Shown: piece after piece, positions 35,457 to 45,954 of the stretch
How positions within the stretch are numbered: position 1 is the stretch's first letter
How the letters are laid out: each line of letters begins with the position of its first letter
Assembly (NCBI GenBank): GCA_014621425.1
Contig: JAANBB010000155.1
Location: 1-64,000 of the forward strand
Length of the DNA: 64,000 nucleotides
Direction: 5' to 3'
DNA from: Cylindrodendrum hubeiense
Taxonomy: Eukaryota; Ascomycota; Sordariomycetes; Hypocreales; Nectriaceae
Position numbers and translations under genes: made by a program
Notes under the pieces: model-generated
What the model saw: only the letters and a program-made list of their open reading frames with translations
Told to the model about the DNA's origin: nothing
The model's database searches: none

Positions 35457-35908
35457 TGCCGCTGGGATGATTGGACTGCTTTTCATAGCAACTTCTCCTG
35501 GCCAGGGTTACGGGCCCGTAGTCCGGGGGGCCCACCGGCTGCCGCCATTTGCTGGAGAAATTTTCTTTTCTTTCGATTCTGCTTGGTTCTGCCAGGGGCT
35601 CTGGAACAGTGGAAAGACTGGGCGCAGGGTCATTTCCAGTGACCTTGTCGTGACCTTGTGATGGCGAGCTGTTGTCGTCATGGAGGCCAAGCATGGCCAC
35701 TTGCTCAAACGTGTGAGAAAATGACGCTCCCACTGGTCCAAGCTTGAAAACTTGACAGACCTCGTGGATTCCCCTGCATGCCTGGTCACCGGAATTGGCG
35801 GGTCTCTAGAGTATTCTCTGTGTGTTCGCGGTGTGTAATCTGTAGTCACTCTCACCGGCTGACCTGAGCAGAGTTGGCGGGGACGACCGAAGCTGGCTGT
35901 CGGGCTAC

Positions 35909-35959
35909 GGCGACGGCGACGGCGATGGCGATGGCGATGACAATGACAATGACAATGAC
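35909..35959. repeat. Hexanucleotide array GGCGAC > GGCGAT > GACAAT
   Basis: Two GGCGAC, three GGCGAT and three GACAAT units in order, then GAC. Successive blocks differ only by transitions. Confidence 0.92.
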
Positions 35960-36046
35960 GCAGTAAGCAGTATACGATGGCGAAATTGATGACAGAGGAA
36001 GAGTGACGGCATTGTGTCTCAAAGTCAACCCTGACGGTGAAAAGGC

Positions 36047-36137
36047 TGATTTGGAGGGATGATTTGGAAAGATGATTTGGAAGGGTGAATTGGAAAGATG
36101 ATTTGGAAGGGTGAATTGGAAGCCTGATTTGGAAGGG
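36047..36137. repeat. 13-bp minisatellite, seven units
   Basis: Seven head-to-tail 13-bp units of TGATTTGGAAGGG or TGAATTGGAAAGA type. The two variants largely alternate, which suggests expansion of a dimeric 26-bp unit. Confidence 0.92.
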
Positions 36138-38407
36138 CGCTTCTGACTCGGGTTCTTTTCTCACGTAACTTAGCTCGCTCGGTGCTTCCTTGTTTAGCCT
36201 TTGTGGCTGTCCGATCAAAAGAGGGAAGGGGCGGGAGCTCCCGTCTCACCACATTCTGGACCTCCAACTCAGGCTGGAGGAGCGGATGACTGACTGCCTC
36301 AAGAACTCAATTGTCACGGCATCTACACTCGAGAAATTATCTCTGCATCGCTCAAAGTTTCGTCGTGCTCATGCATATTTCAAACGCCTCCAAGATGCTC
36401 ATCATCCGCAAAGCCTTTTTCAATGGCACTTCTCCCGCCCAGCTGCCCCCAGACCATTGAATTCTTCACCACCGTCATCAAAGACAAAACCACATGCACA
36501 ACATTTCGAAACATGCATCACACCCTGGCCTCTACCAAATCTATCCACCAAAGCGCCCGTTCCCCGGATCTCCAGATCTTAGCACGGCCGTTGGAATGGG
36601 CATCCCCAGCCAGCCCAGGGCCCAGGCGAGTCAGGGGCGTAAACTGTTAGGTAATGGCTTGATGGGAATCGACAGACCATGGACCCTGGTGTTTTCAGCT
36701 AGTCCAGGTGGATGAAGACATGCTCATGCCGTAGAAATAGAGTATTTGGCCATAAGAGCTAGATGAGCTTAGTCAAGGACGCAATATCTCCCCTGGATCA
36801 CTCTCCTTGTAGCACTCAGCCCATTGGCGTTCCCTTTTGTGACACCACTCGGCAGTTTCTCTTCAATCACACATTAACCGTACTGCGGGGTGACATATAC
36901 TACCCCGCTGGTTAAATAACGAGTCCTCCTTTGACGATCCCTTCATCAGAACATTTGTCTTTACTCTCCAGCGACCTGATTCTGAAGCCAAAGGAGAACA
37001 CATTAGTCTAGAGTGTCATATGTCCAGTTTTAAACACATCGCGATATACATTTCTACTATATTAGATATAGGTACAACCTTTAATAGTGTTGCTGAAGTG
37101 GATGTCCTCACCAATGCTGACCTGGGATTGTATTGTGGTCTACGTAGGCAACATCAGCAACCAGCCAAGCCCAGACACTCATGATTGGACTGCATTTTAA
37201 ACACACACGAACGCATGTATCTGAATCTTAACGATGACATGAGTGAAATACTCACAAGATAGCCGTGATGCAATATCCGTACTTTCTTGACATGGCTCGA
37301 CAGCTCCCCACAATGCATCTCCCAATTGGACACTCTCTCCTGTATTGTCATCATCAATACATCATCCCTTCTAGGCCGTTTCACCAGTCTCAAATTACAG
37401 TCTAGATTGATTCAGGACCAAAAATGGTTGACTTGACTTCTATCCTCCCATTTCCATGTACCCCTAGTGGTCTTTCTGCCATCGATACCTTCACCCTCTC
37501 AAACCAGGCTATTATCACAAACCTCGTCCTAACGGCACATTCAAATAGCTATCTGGTTTGTCTCCGTGATCATACGGTATGAGCGAATATATAACAATGA
37601 GATGGTAAATTCTGCGTTGCGCCGCGGCTTGAACTTATCTCACCCTCGTCCGTGATGAAGAAAAAATGACAATTCTCCCTCAAATAATCCTGGCCATGTG
37701 ACAATTGCAAGCTCACTACTTGAACCTACTAGAATTTATCTGATATTCCTTCCTCCCCCATCATCCATACTCGGGGTGAAAGCTGTGTCACAGTGGTATG
37801 AGACTAATGCGCAGTGCCTGGGTGAGGCTTACAGCTAAAGACAATAGGTGAACCCTGTACTTAAACATTTTTTGTTTGTGTTCCTTGGCTTGTAGCGAGA
37901 AGTCAATTTGACACTAATACATGACGTGCAGCTCTTCTCCTATCATTTCCCACTTCAACTCCTCTTGGGACTGCCAAGAGACGGGACAGACCAGGCATAA
38001 TCGCCAAGACCTGGACACGTGGGAGATCGGCCAGGAGGCAATATACCAAGCGGCTAAAATTTCGAGCCAAGAAAAGGGTTCATCAAGTGCGATTTTAATT
38101 ACACGACTACCTGCAACGAAGTATAGATACGTCTGAATCTAGCCGTCTCCTTCGAGATCCAAATCGGATCCACTGTTAGGGCTCAAAGCTCCAGGATTCT
38201 GGCGAAAATAGTAAACCATCCCCCTCCGTCATCTGACGAATTCGGGGACCCAACTTAACAACCCAAAAATAAAAGAAGAATTAGCCGTGCCAGGCCATTC
38301 ACATCCAATCATCCAATCCAACGCCACGAGTTGATATCGTTCCTCCCATCCCTCCAAATTGCTGCAAAAGAAACACTCGTACATGATCAGGGCTTAACTG
38401 ACAATGT

Positions 38408-39947
38408 TTACTCTCCAAAGCTCATCCATCCAAACATACCGCAGGCAGTTGCTAGGACAAGGAAGGTAAGGATACCAGCGCCAGCCTTGTCGGCGGTGGT
38501 GGCAGGCTTGTTGTGGTTCTGGAAACTGCCGTCTCCCTTGGTACCAGCATCTGAGTTGCCCTTGGAGGTACCACCGTCCTTAGCAGTAACAGGAGGAGGC
38601 GTGTTCTCGATGAGAAGAGACGACACAGCGGCCAATACGTTCATCTGCTGACCAACACCCGTCTTGCCATCATAGACTCCGCTCTTCCACTTGAAACCAC
38701 ATAGACGGCCGTTATCACCACCAGTGCACTGCTTGATAGCCGCGGCGGCCGATTTGGCCAGCACAGGGAGGATTTTCTCCGCAGTGAAAGGGGCGATCTT
38801 GGTGGCAACAGCCATCCATCTGTGGGTATAGCCCTTGAAAGACAACATATCGGTGGTGCAGGTGTTGTGGTCCTCGCAGGAGATCTCGAAGGCGATGTCG
38901 TTGGGGAAGAAGACATTGATAGTAGCGTCAACGAGCTTGTCAAGTCTAGTCTCCCACTTCTTGGATCCCTTAGTCTTAGGAGGGATTAGCAGGTGTCCGA
39001 GGAAACTGTCACGGGAGCTCCACTTACGTAGTTATACATGTGGGCGGCGCCCTGGAGGAGGACACCGGTGTTGTAGGAGAATTGGGCCTTGTTGATGTCG
39101 GTGCAGTTCTTCTGGACGTGAGCACCATCGTAAATGTGATAGTTTTCGTTGTCGATGTATCCTACGCCGTACATCCAATCCCAGGTCTTCTCGGCCCAAT
39201 CGCCGTATGTTGAGTTGTCAGTATAGCGAGCCAGTCTGGCACCAAGGTTGAAGAAGCAGCCGTTGGCAATACCTGGATGATATTAGCAAACCGCAACCCG
39301 TGGACGGTTAGTGGGAGAAGGGTACTGACTGTTCTTGTAGTCATAACCGTTGTTAGAGAAAGGAATCTGCCATCGCAGACCACCGTTGCAAGTATCGTCG
39401 TGTCGGTCCGGGTTGGCCTGGGTATTGAAGACAGCCTGGGCCAGAGCCAGCCAGCCGGGATCATCGGACGGGGGATCGGGGAAGGCGAGCTCAGCGGCGA
39501 GCATAGCAGACATGCCCCAAAAGCCTTGATCGTCATTTCCCAGGGACAAGGTGACGTTACTGGGTTGGAAGTCGGCGTCAGGACCAGCCTGGTGCTGCAT
39601 AGCAGCCATAATAAGATCGTTGTATGAGTCGTCTCCAGTACAGCGCCAGTAATCCATCAATGTCCCCCACATGGCACCAGCCTCCCACCAGTAGTAGTCA
39701 CCAGCGGGAGGAGGACCGGGCAGGATTCCTACGGTTTGGCCCGTCTCATTACCGCTGTAATACTGGAGCATATCCCATGCGACATTGGAAGCCGTCTTCT
39801 TGATGTCATCTGTGACAACGGTTAGTAGGTCGCGCGTGGTGGGAGAGCAAGATTCGCACCATCGGTATCGATGCTGTACTGAGCGCGGACCAGGCCGGCT
39901 GAGGCGATAAGCGATGCGGCAAGGCCGTTCGCTAAGAAAGACCTCAT
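38408..39947 (-). CDS. dcw1: GPI-anchored GH76 alpha-1,6-mannanase (Dcw1/Dfg5)
   Basis: Cell-wall enzyme that cross-links GPI proteins to the glucan wall by acting on the mannose of their anchors. Minus-strand exons are 39947-39860, 39809-39330, 39272-39028 and 38968-38408, giving 457 residues (usual length ~450). A signal peptide is visible ([22 protein letters not shown], cleavage near AQY). GH76 landmarks follow: [17 protein letters not shown], the paired-Asp active-site motif [57 protein letters not shown] and [10 protein letters not shown]. The C-terminus is a Ser/Gly/Asn-rich stalk ending in a hydrophobic tail ([20 protein letters not shown]), as expected for a GPI-attachment signal. 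CT-rich minus-strand sequence at about 40230-40265 fits a promoter ~300 bp upstream. Confidence 0.95.
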
Positions 39948-42818
39948 AGTGAGGCTGGATGTGAATTTGAAGCGAGTGAAGATGGCGAATTGTAGAGGGC
40001 GCGACGATAAGGCCAGAGTCGTGACGTCGGAGACGGTGTGCGTGTGTTGATGTCGGAGTCGACGGGTAGAAATGAGTGTAGGTGCGCGATGACACTGGCG
40101 AAAAGTTGCTGGCGAGGGAGCGACGAGGCGACAAACGAGCGGCGCTGGAGAATTAAAACGGGCGGCAAGGGAAGTGGACGAGTCGGTCGGCGCCAAGAAC
40201 AATGGCGATGGCTCGGGAGTTGGAGTTTGCGATGTGAAAGAGGGAGAGAGAAGGAAGCCGGAGAACAGCGTGCCAAGTTGCCAAGGAGAAACGGGGGAGG
40301 TGACGGGGGGTGTGACGGGGGGCTGCAGGTGGATGGATTTGGGCCTGTCGGGCCTGTCGGGTGGGAATAAGGATGCCCAGACGAAGTGCAGCAAAGCAGA
40401 GGGTTCCTGGTTTGAGCGGCGCTGGGCGAGTGAGAGCGCGGGAAGGGAGTACGAGGCGCGCTGCGGATTGGACGGCGCGAGGTCGCTAGTGGCTGATGGT
40501 CTCAGGGCGACACCACCCACAGGCTTTTCAGGTATACGAGGTTCCCAGACGCACCCACTGTTCGGCCTGGACGGACTCCACGGGGAGCAATGCCCGGGAC
40601 ACTAAAGCAGGTTTGGGGGGTTTAATCAGGGGTGGTGCCCAGCTGGACGCTGAACAGACCCAAGCGTACATCTGTACACACAGGCAGTGGGCAGAGGGAG
40701 GGTGCGGTATGGTGCCCGCTGACGGACACTGCGCGGCTCCCTGCGATAGCGACAGCACGTCACGTCTCCCGGTTGATTGCCCTGGAATGACGCCCGCCAG
40801 GCACGCTGCAGATTTGCATTCTCGGCTCGATGCTCCGTCTCCAGTACCCGCACGGCTGTCACGGATGTTGGCGGCCAACCAATAACCCACCCAGGCACCG
40901 TATTGCACTTCCCACCCCCATCAGTGGCCCGTCCTGCATCCATGACCCATCACACCCAGCCAGGCCTGGATTTAAACTCGGCCCTTGCCTTTACTAATCC
41001 CGCGAGCTTAAAAATTCCCCAACTCGTCCCGTCCTATCTCAGCCCTGAGTTGTGCCGTGATACTCTCTGTGCTTCATCGCGACGGTGCGGTTCGCCGCAG
41101 CCAAGAACATGAAAGACGCCAGTAGCCTTGCCAAGTAACGGATCGGCACTGACATCCGATCAGTCTGCCAAGTCCTCGCGTGCCAAGCTCGCCAGCCCAG
41201 CAGGGCCCGTCAGCGTTGATCTAATAGTCTTCGCTTGGCCCATCCCCTATTTCGCTTCTATCAGCGTGGCCCGCATATCCACTATCTGGGCAATCCCACA
41301 GGGGGCGTCACGAGCCACAGCCCCGACACTCAAGCAGTGGCGCCGCAATTGCCACTGGCCAGCCCGTACTCCATACGAATTATTCGTCGTATCCTTCTTC
41401 CAGCCTTCTACTCCGTACATGCACAAATTACGGAGGTACTCGGTGGGCATTCGCCAATTCATCCACTGCCCCAAACACGAGGGGATTCCTGCAGAGCCAG
41501 GGTGGCCCAAGAGCGAATGAGTAAGCGCAATCCCTCCCATTCGCAGATCCTTTGTCATGGAAGTGATCACTGTCGCACCTTGGAAGCAAGCGCACATGGC
41601 GCACCACACTCGAGAATGCCACAGTCACATAATCTTGTTTGGGGCTGGCAAATCATTCACACAGAGTGTCAGTGAGGCCTTCTCATCATCCTTTCAAACA
41701 TTCGATCCTTGGATCGACTTGTCAGTGTTTCCGATCCTTCAGCCGGTGCAACATTAGCAGCACCGGCTGTTGGCCACAGGCTGTTGGCGCGATGCCCTGA
41801 GCGGGCCCGGACCCAGGCTTTGCCCCTGATTGGTATTTTTAGATGTTACACTCCGACATTGCACACTATGCATCGGATCTGCGGCCAACCGACACGTCTG
41901 AGACTCTGCCTCTAACAGCTCCCATGTCGTGGCAATGGTGAGTCGGTAGATCTTTACAACCAGGTTACTGGTGGAAAAGCCATGTGGGCAAAATAAGAAG
42001 TGCTCTGCATTGCCACCACACTCCTCACGCCTTTTTACTTCACCTACTGCACCTACTGCGTCGTAAGGTGCAGATCTAGCCTCCACTCCAAGCTTCAGAT
42101 TCAACTCAACCTTGAACAAAATCGGCATGTCTCACAACGCCCAGCAATAACGAGGTGAGGGCTAGGTAAAGCTCGGATGTAGAGGGATTCGTCAAGATCG
42201 TGTTCATACAGCTGGTTTGGGGAGTAGAGAGCGCCCTGCGCGGTGCCACATGGACCGAATGCGCCTTATCGTCCCATGAATGGTATTGTCATACTTGGTC
42301 ATCTGTCAAACTCCTCCACTGTGAATTCCGGTTGCAGAAAGTATGAATCACTACTGCGAGCAATCGGCCATTTCCGTGATCTCGTAGAGGTCTTGACACG
42401 TGGGACTGTGCTGAGCTCGGCGCGACTTTATCCCACTCCCGAAAACCAGCCAATCAGCGCCCGGGCCCTGGACAAGGATGAGCTATCAGCGACGCTTCTG
42501 GTTAAGTTGTCCTTTTGGCAGCGCCGGGAGCATCATCGAGAATCGACAAGCTGATCCGGCGACCATAGACCTGTTGCTGAACAAGGCAATTCAAGGTCCC
42601 TTGACGCCCAGTTCGATTCGACAACCCTTCCCTCGAGGGATGTTATAGCCAGCACCAATTCGCGCTCTTGGTGTATACCGAAGCAACTCAACTCTGTAAC
42701 GGCCGCGCGTTCGCGACACGACGACCCTTGCGACACTGTCGATATATATACTTGTCCCTTGACGCATCTGTATATATAATCAGACCGGACTTGCGACTGC
42801 GGATCGCAAGCTACAGAC
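39948..42818. promoter_or_regulatory. Divergent intergenic region dcw1/erv41
   Basis: No gene found in 2.9 kb. On the right side two TATA-like runs (GATATATATA at 42741-42750 and TATATATAAT at 42771-42780) lie only 40-75 bp before the erv41 start, implying a very short leader. An inverted repeat CTCCGTA...TACGGAG occurs at about 41413-41434. Confidence 0.5.
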
Positions 42819-44068
42819 ATGATGAACGGAGTCGAAAAGCCCGTCGCCGATGAGGACAAGTTTGCCCCAAAGACAGGATCATCCGTCGTCAGCGCCTTCG
42901 ATGCATTCCGTACGCTCCTCCTCCCAGTCCCCTTGCCCCCGTGTGCGCTGACTCCTGTCCAGCCAAATCGAAGCCGCAGTATGTGATGCGCACCTCTGGC
43001 GGCGGCAAATGGACCGTCGCCATGTCCATCATCTCGCTCCTCCTCATCTGGGGCGAGCTCTCACGATGGTGGCGCGGCACCGAGAGCCACAACTTCGCCG
43101 TCGAGAAGGGCGTCTCCCACGAACTGCAGATCAACCTCGACGTCGTCGTCAAAATGCACTGCTCCGATGTCCACGTCAACGTCCAGGATGCTTCGGGTGA
43201 CCGAATCGTCGCCGCCAAGCGCCTTCAACGCGATCCGACCACCTGGTCGCAGTGGGTTGACGCCCAGGGGATGCACAAGCTGGGAAGGGATAGCCAGGGT
43301 CGCGTCATTACCAATGCGGGCTGGAAGAACCTGGGCTACGATGAGGAGGGTTTCGGAGAGGAGCACGTTCACGACATTGTCCGCGCCAGCAAGAAGAGGG
43401 CCAAGTGGGCCAAGACTCCTCGCTTCAAGGGACGAGCAGACAGCTGCCGTATCTACGGAAACCTGGATCTGAACAAGGTGCAAGGCGACTTCCACATCAC
43501 GGCCAGAGGTCACGGATACATGGAGGTCGGCGAGCATCTGGACCACACCAGTAAGTTCCGTCCTTATCACAGGATTGTCCGACCTTGACTGACCTGATCT
43601 ACAGACTTTAACTTCTCCCACATCATCTCGGAGCTTTCGTACGGCCCATTCTACCCCTCGCTCGTCAACCCCCTCGATCGTACCGTCAACCTGGCAACCA
43701 CCAACTTCCACAAGTTCCAATACTACCTCTCGGTGGTGCCCACCGTCTACAGCGTCGGCTCCAAGTCCATCTTCACGAACCAGTACGCCGTGACGGAGCA
43801 GAGCAAGGAGGTTAACGACCACTATATCCCCGGCATCTTCGTCAAGTACGATATCGAGCCCATCCTGCTGGCCGTGCACGAGAGCCGTGATGGCTTCTTG
43901 TCCTTCATGATCAAGATCATCAACATCGTCAGCGGCGTCCTCGTTGCCGGACACTGGGGCTTCACGCTGACCGACTGGCTCACCGACGTCACGGGCAAGC
44001 GAAGACGCCACAGCAGCGGTGGAGTGGGTGTGATTGGTACCGGCAAGAACTTTGGCGAGCAGGAGTAG
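42819..44068 (+). CDS. erv41: Erv41/ERGIC2 COPII cargo receptor subunit
   Basis: Erv41 forms a complex with Erv46 that cycles between ER and Golgi in COPII/COPI vesicles and returns ER residents that lack or mask HDEL signals. Exons are 42819-42909, 42963-43550 and 43605-44068, giving 380 residues. Features in order: a short cytosolic N-terminus ending FDAFPKSKPQYV; transmembrane helix 1 near 45-65 (WTVAMSIISLLLIWGELSRWW); a large lumenal domain with CRIYGNLDLNKVQGDFHIT and NFNFSHIISELSYGPFYP followed by NPLDRT; and helix 2 near 335-355 (MIKIINIVSGVLVAGHW). The tail is short and basic. Intron removal restores the conserved DAFPKSKP and HTNFNFSH junctions, which confirms the splice sites. ATGATG offers two adjacent starts. 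Confidence 0.95.
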
Positions 44069-44648
44069 CCTAGTCGGTGGTTGTGTTTGAATATGATATC
44101 TAGATGCATGAGGCAGCATAAAGGCGACGGGGTGAGCCAGACGGAGGGAGTTGGGGCTCGGGATTGTATACATTTGCCACATCATTGGAGTTTGGGTTAA
44201 AACCTGGGAATTCACTGTTGCGTTTCGATAAATAAGAAACAGTTGATGGATTAGCGTCAGACAATGGGCCGTCCTGTTACAGGTGACAAAGGAGAGGATT
44301 GTTGTATTCGTCTCCACCTGTATTTGACTGTTGATAGACAAACCCCCGTTGAGCTGAATAACACTTCATCTCCCCAAAGAACCATGGTGATTCAGGTCTC
44401 AGGAGGATACGAGGTGTCTCCTCGGACGTGCGGTGATTACCTGAGGCTGTGCAACCCACAGCAAACCGGCGGGTCATCTCGTATCATACAGGGGGAAGGG
44501 GGCAGTGCCAGTCTGATCCAACAACCAGAGGAGGCATTTGCAACATAACTATCGGGTTTATACATCCAGCTGATGAAACTTCTTCAAGGGTCCGACCCAG
44601 TTGAACACTCTAAGCTCATCTACAGAGACAGCTCACTATCCACCCAGG
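44069..44648. other. 3' flank of erv41
   Basis: No gene found. It contains the erv41 3' untranslated region (AATAAG-type signal near 44231) and the downstream flank of the HET pseudogene. Confidence 0.5.
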
Positions 44649-45954
44649 CTAATGGCCATCCTTGACCAGCTTCCCGTCCATGATCCCGTGGACATATGCA
44701 TGTTCAACATATTCATAATGTCGACGACCATTCTGGGCTGATTCGGTCGGGCTCAAAATAAAGGGCATCTGGACTCCATATAGTATGTAGACGGCATCTC
44801 CAACCTCATGTCGTAGCCCTCCAGTCCACTCCAACTCTTTCTGAATCATCAAAAGATACCTGCTTACGGGAGGCAGCATCTTCTTCGACTCGGACAACAT
44901 CACTCTATTCCGTAACTTCCTGACAACTGTTTCATCAGTGGGAACAGATCGTTTGTAGTTTTCCCGCTGCCTTGTGTGTATGCCGCCTTCACTTGCTGGA
45001 ACGCGTCTTCATCAGTCCCCTCAGTAGGATAAATGTATTTAGTTTCGCGGGCCCTATGAACAACACCCTCCCATAGATCCGCTATTTCAAAGAGAGTACC
45101 TTCTGAAGGACCGAGGAAGTCACCAATCTCAGAGATCCCATCTAACAGTAGTCCCAGCAAGTCCAGTACTCACTCCATGGGCAAAGTTCCCTATGTTGGC
45201 TGGTTTCCAGTAGCTGCATTGTAGAATTGATATCGGCTGAGCCACCCCATATGGTAGCTTTGAAGCACTTCATGCTGCTCAGCGCTCCAATCTGGGGTCC
45301 ATGTTGGTAAACTATGAGACTTTTGGAATTCCGTGGTCCTAATTAAGGCAATCAGGTCGCCTGTGTCGACGGTCCGGTTACAAGTGAACTGTGCAAAAAC
45401 TTGTCTCCAAGAGAGGGAGCAATCAGCACATACTGTGCCACACAGAGCCAGTAGACCAAAAGACTTTATCCCTAGGGTCCGCCGCAACTAACATATGATG
45501 AGCTAGAGGTTCTTAATTTGGCGAGACATTCTAAAGAGTTTATGGCATATCTGATGAGCCAGAATATTCGCCTTGTCAAATAATTACATGCAAGCAGCAA
45601 AAAACATCTGCTTCATCATATTAACATAGTGCGACTTTTCGAAATTATCGGCCTAGTTCCTGCAAAGTGAATCCATCCAGAGATGTCAATTGAAGTCCTG
45701 GTACCGCAGTCGTCTGGGAGCAGGCCTCAAGCTGGTCGAAATATTGGCGGTTTGTCCATCCAGGGAAATGGGATGACAACCGAGGGGATCTCCCCAGATA
45801 CACGACAACACCTCGTATTAAGGGTTGTTGTCGATTTAGGCAGCATCCAGACTGCAGCATATATGATGGATCAGAGAGCCGTCAAGTAGTCTCAAGATCC
45901 GGATCTGATTGTTTGATAGGCGATCGGCAGATAGACTAGGGGATTCGAGGCCAT
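44649..45954 (-). pseudogene. HET-domain (heterokaryon incompatibility) pseudogene
   Basis: Relic of a HET-domain gene; intact members trigger cell death on non-self fusion. It begins at MASNPLVYLPI (45954) and soon shifts frame. The HET core is then readable as YEVLSCIWGDPLGCHPISLDGQ, HLWMDSLC and NFEKSHYVNMMKQ. The C-terminal part survives as SLSWRQVFAQFT, SLPTWTPDWSAEQHE, LFEIADLWEGVVHRARETKY and GDAVYILYGVQMPFIL with YVHGIMDG. Stop codons in one shared frame occur at 45836-45838, 45818-45820, 45686-45688, 45653-45655, 45584-45586, 45503-45505, 45488-45490 and 45191-45193, with one more near 45175. The last segment (44649-44903) is in another frame. The spacing between the HET core and the middle part is shorter than usual, suggesting a deletion. 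Most stops are TAA/TAG where CAA/CAG would fit. Confidence 0.88.

Larger units (their letters stand above)
34538..38407. other. Repeat-bearing and AT-rich spacer
   Basis: About 3.9 kb without an assignable gene. The left part is the promoter and leader of the GGAGN-repeat gene plus tandem repeats at 35412-35456, 35909-35959 and 36047-36137. From about 36720 to 38330 the DNA is clearly AT-richer, with only short ORFs (for example 37154-37393 minus, unrecognised). I read no transposase, reverse transcriptase or HET motif in it. Confidence 0.5.

Noticed and set aside
42590..42640. AGTTCGATTCG as a tRNA B box
   Set aside because: No A box and no cloverleaf pairing could be drawn.
43061..44341. 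426-codon ORF antisense to erv41
   Set aside because: A mirror frame of a well-supported, spliced gene.
45683..45889. Short plus-strand ORF
   Set aside because: Lies antisense to the HET core and has no features of its own.
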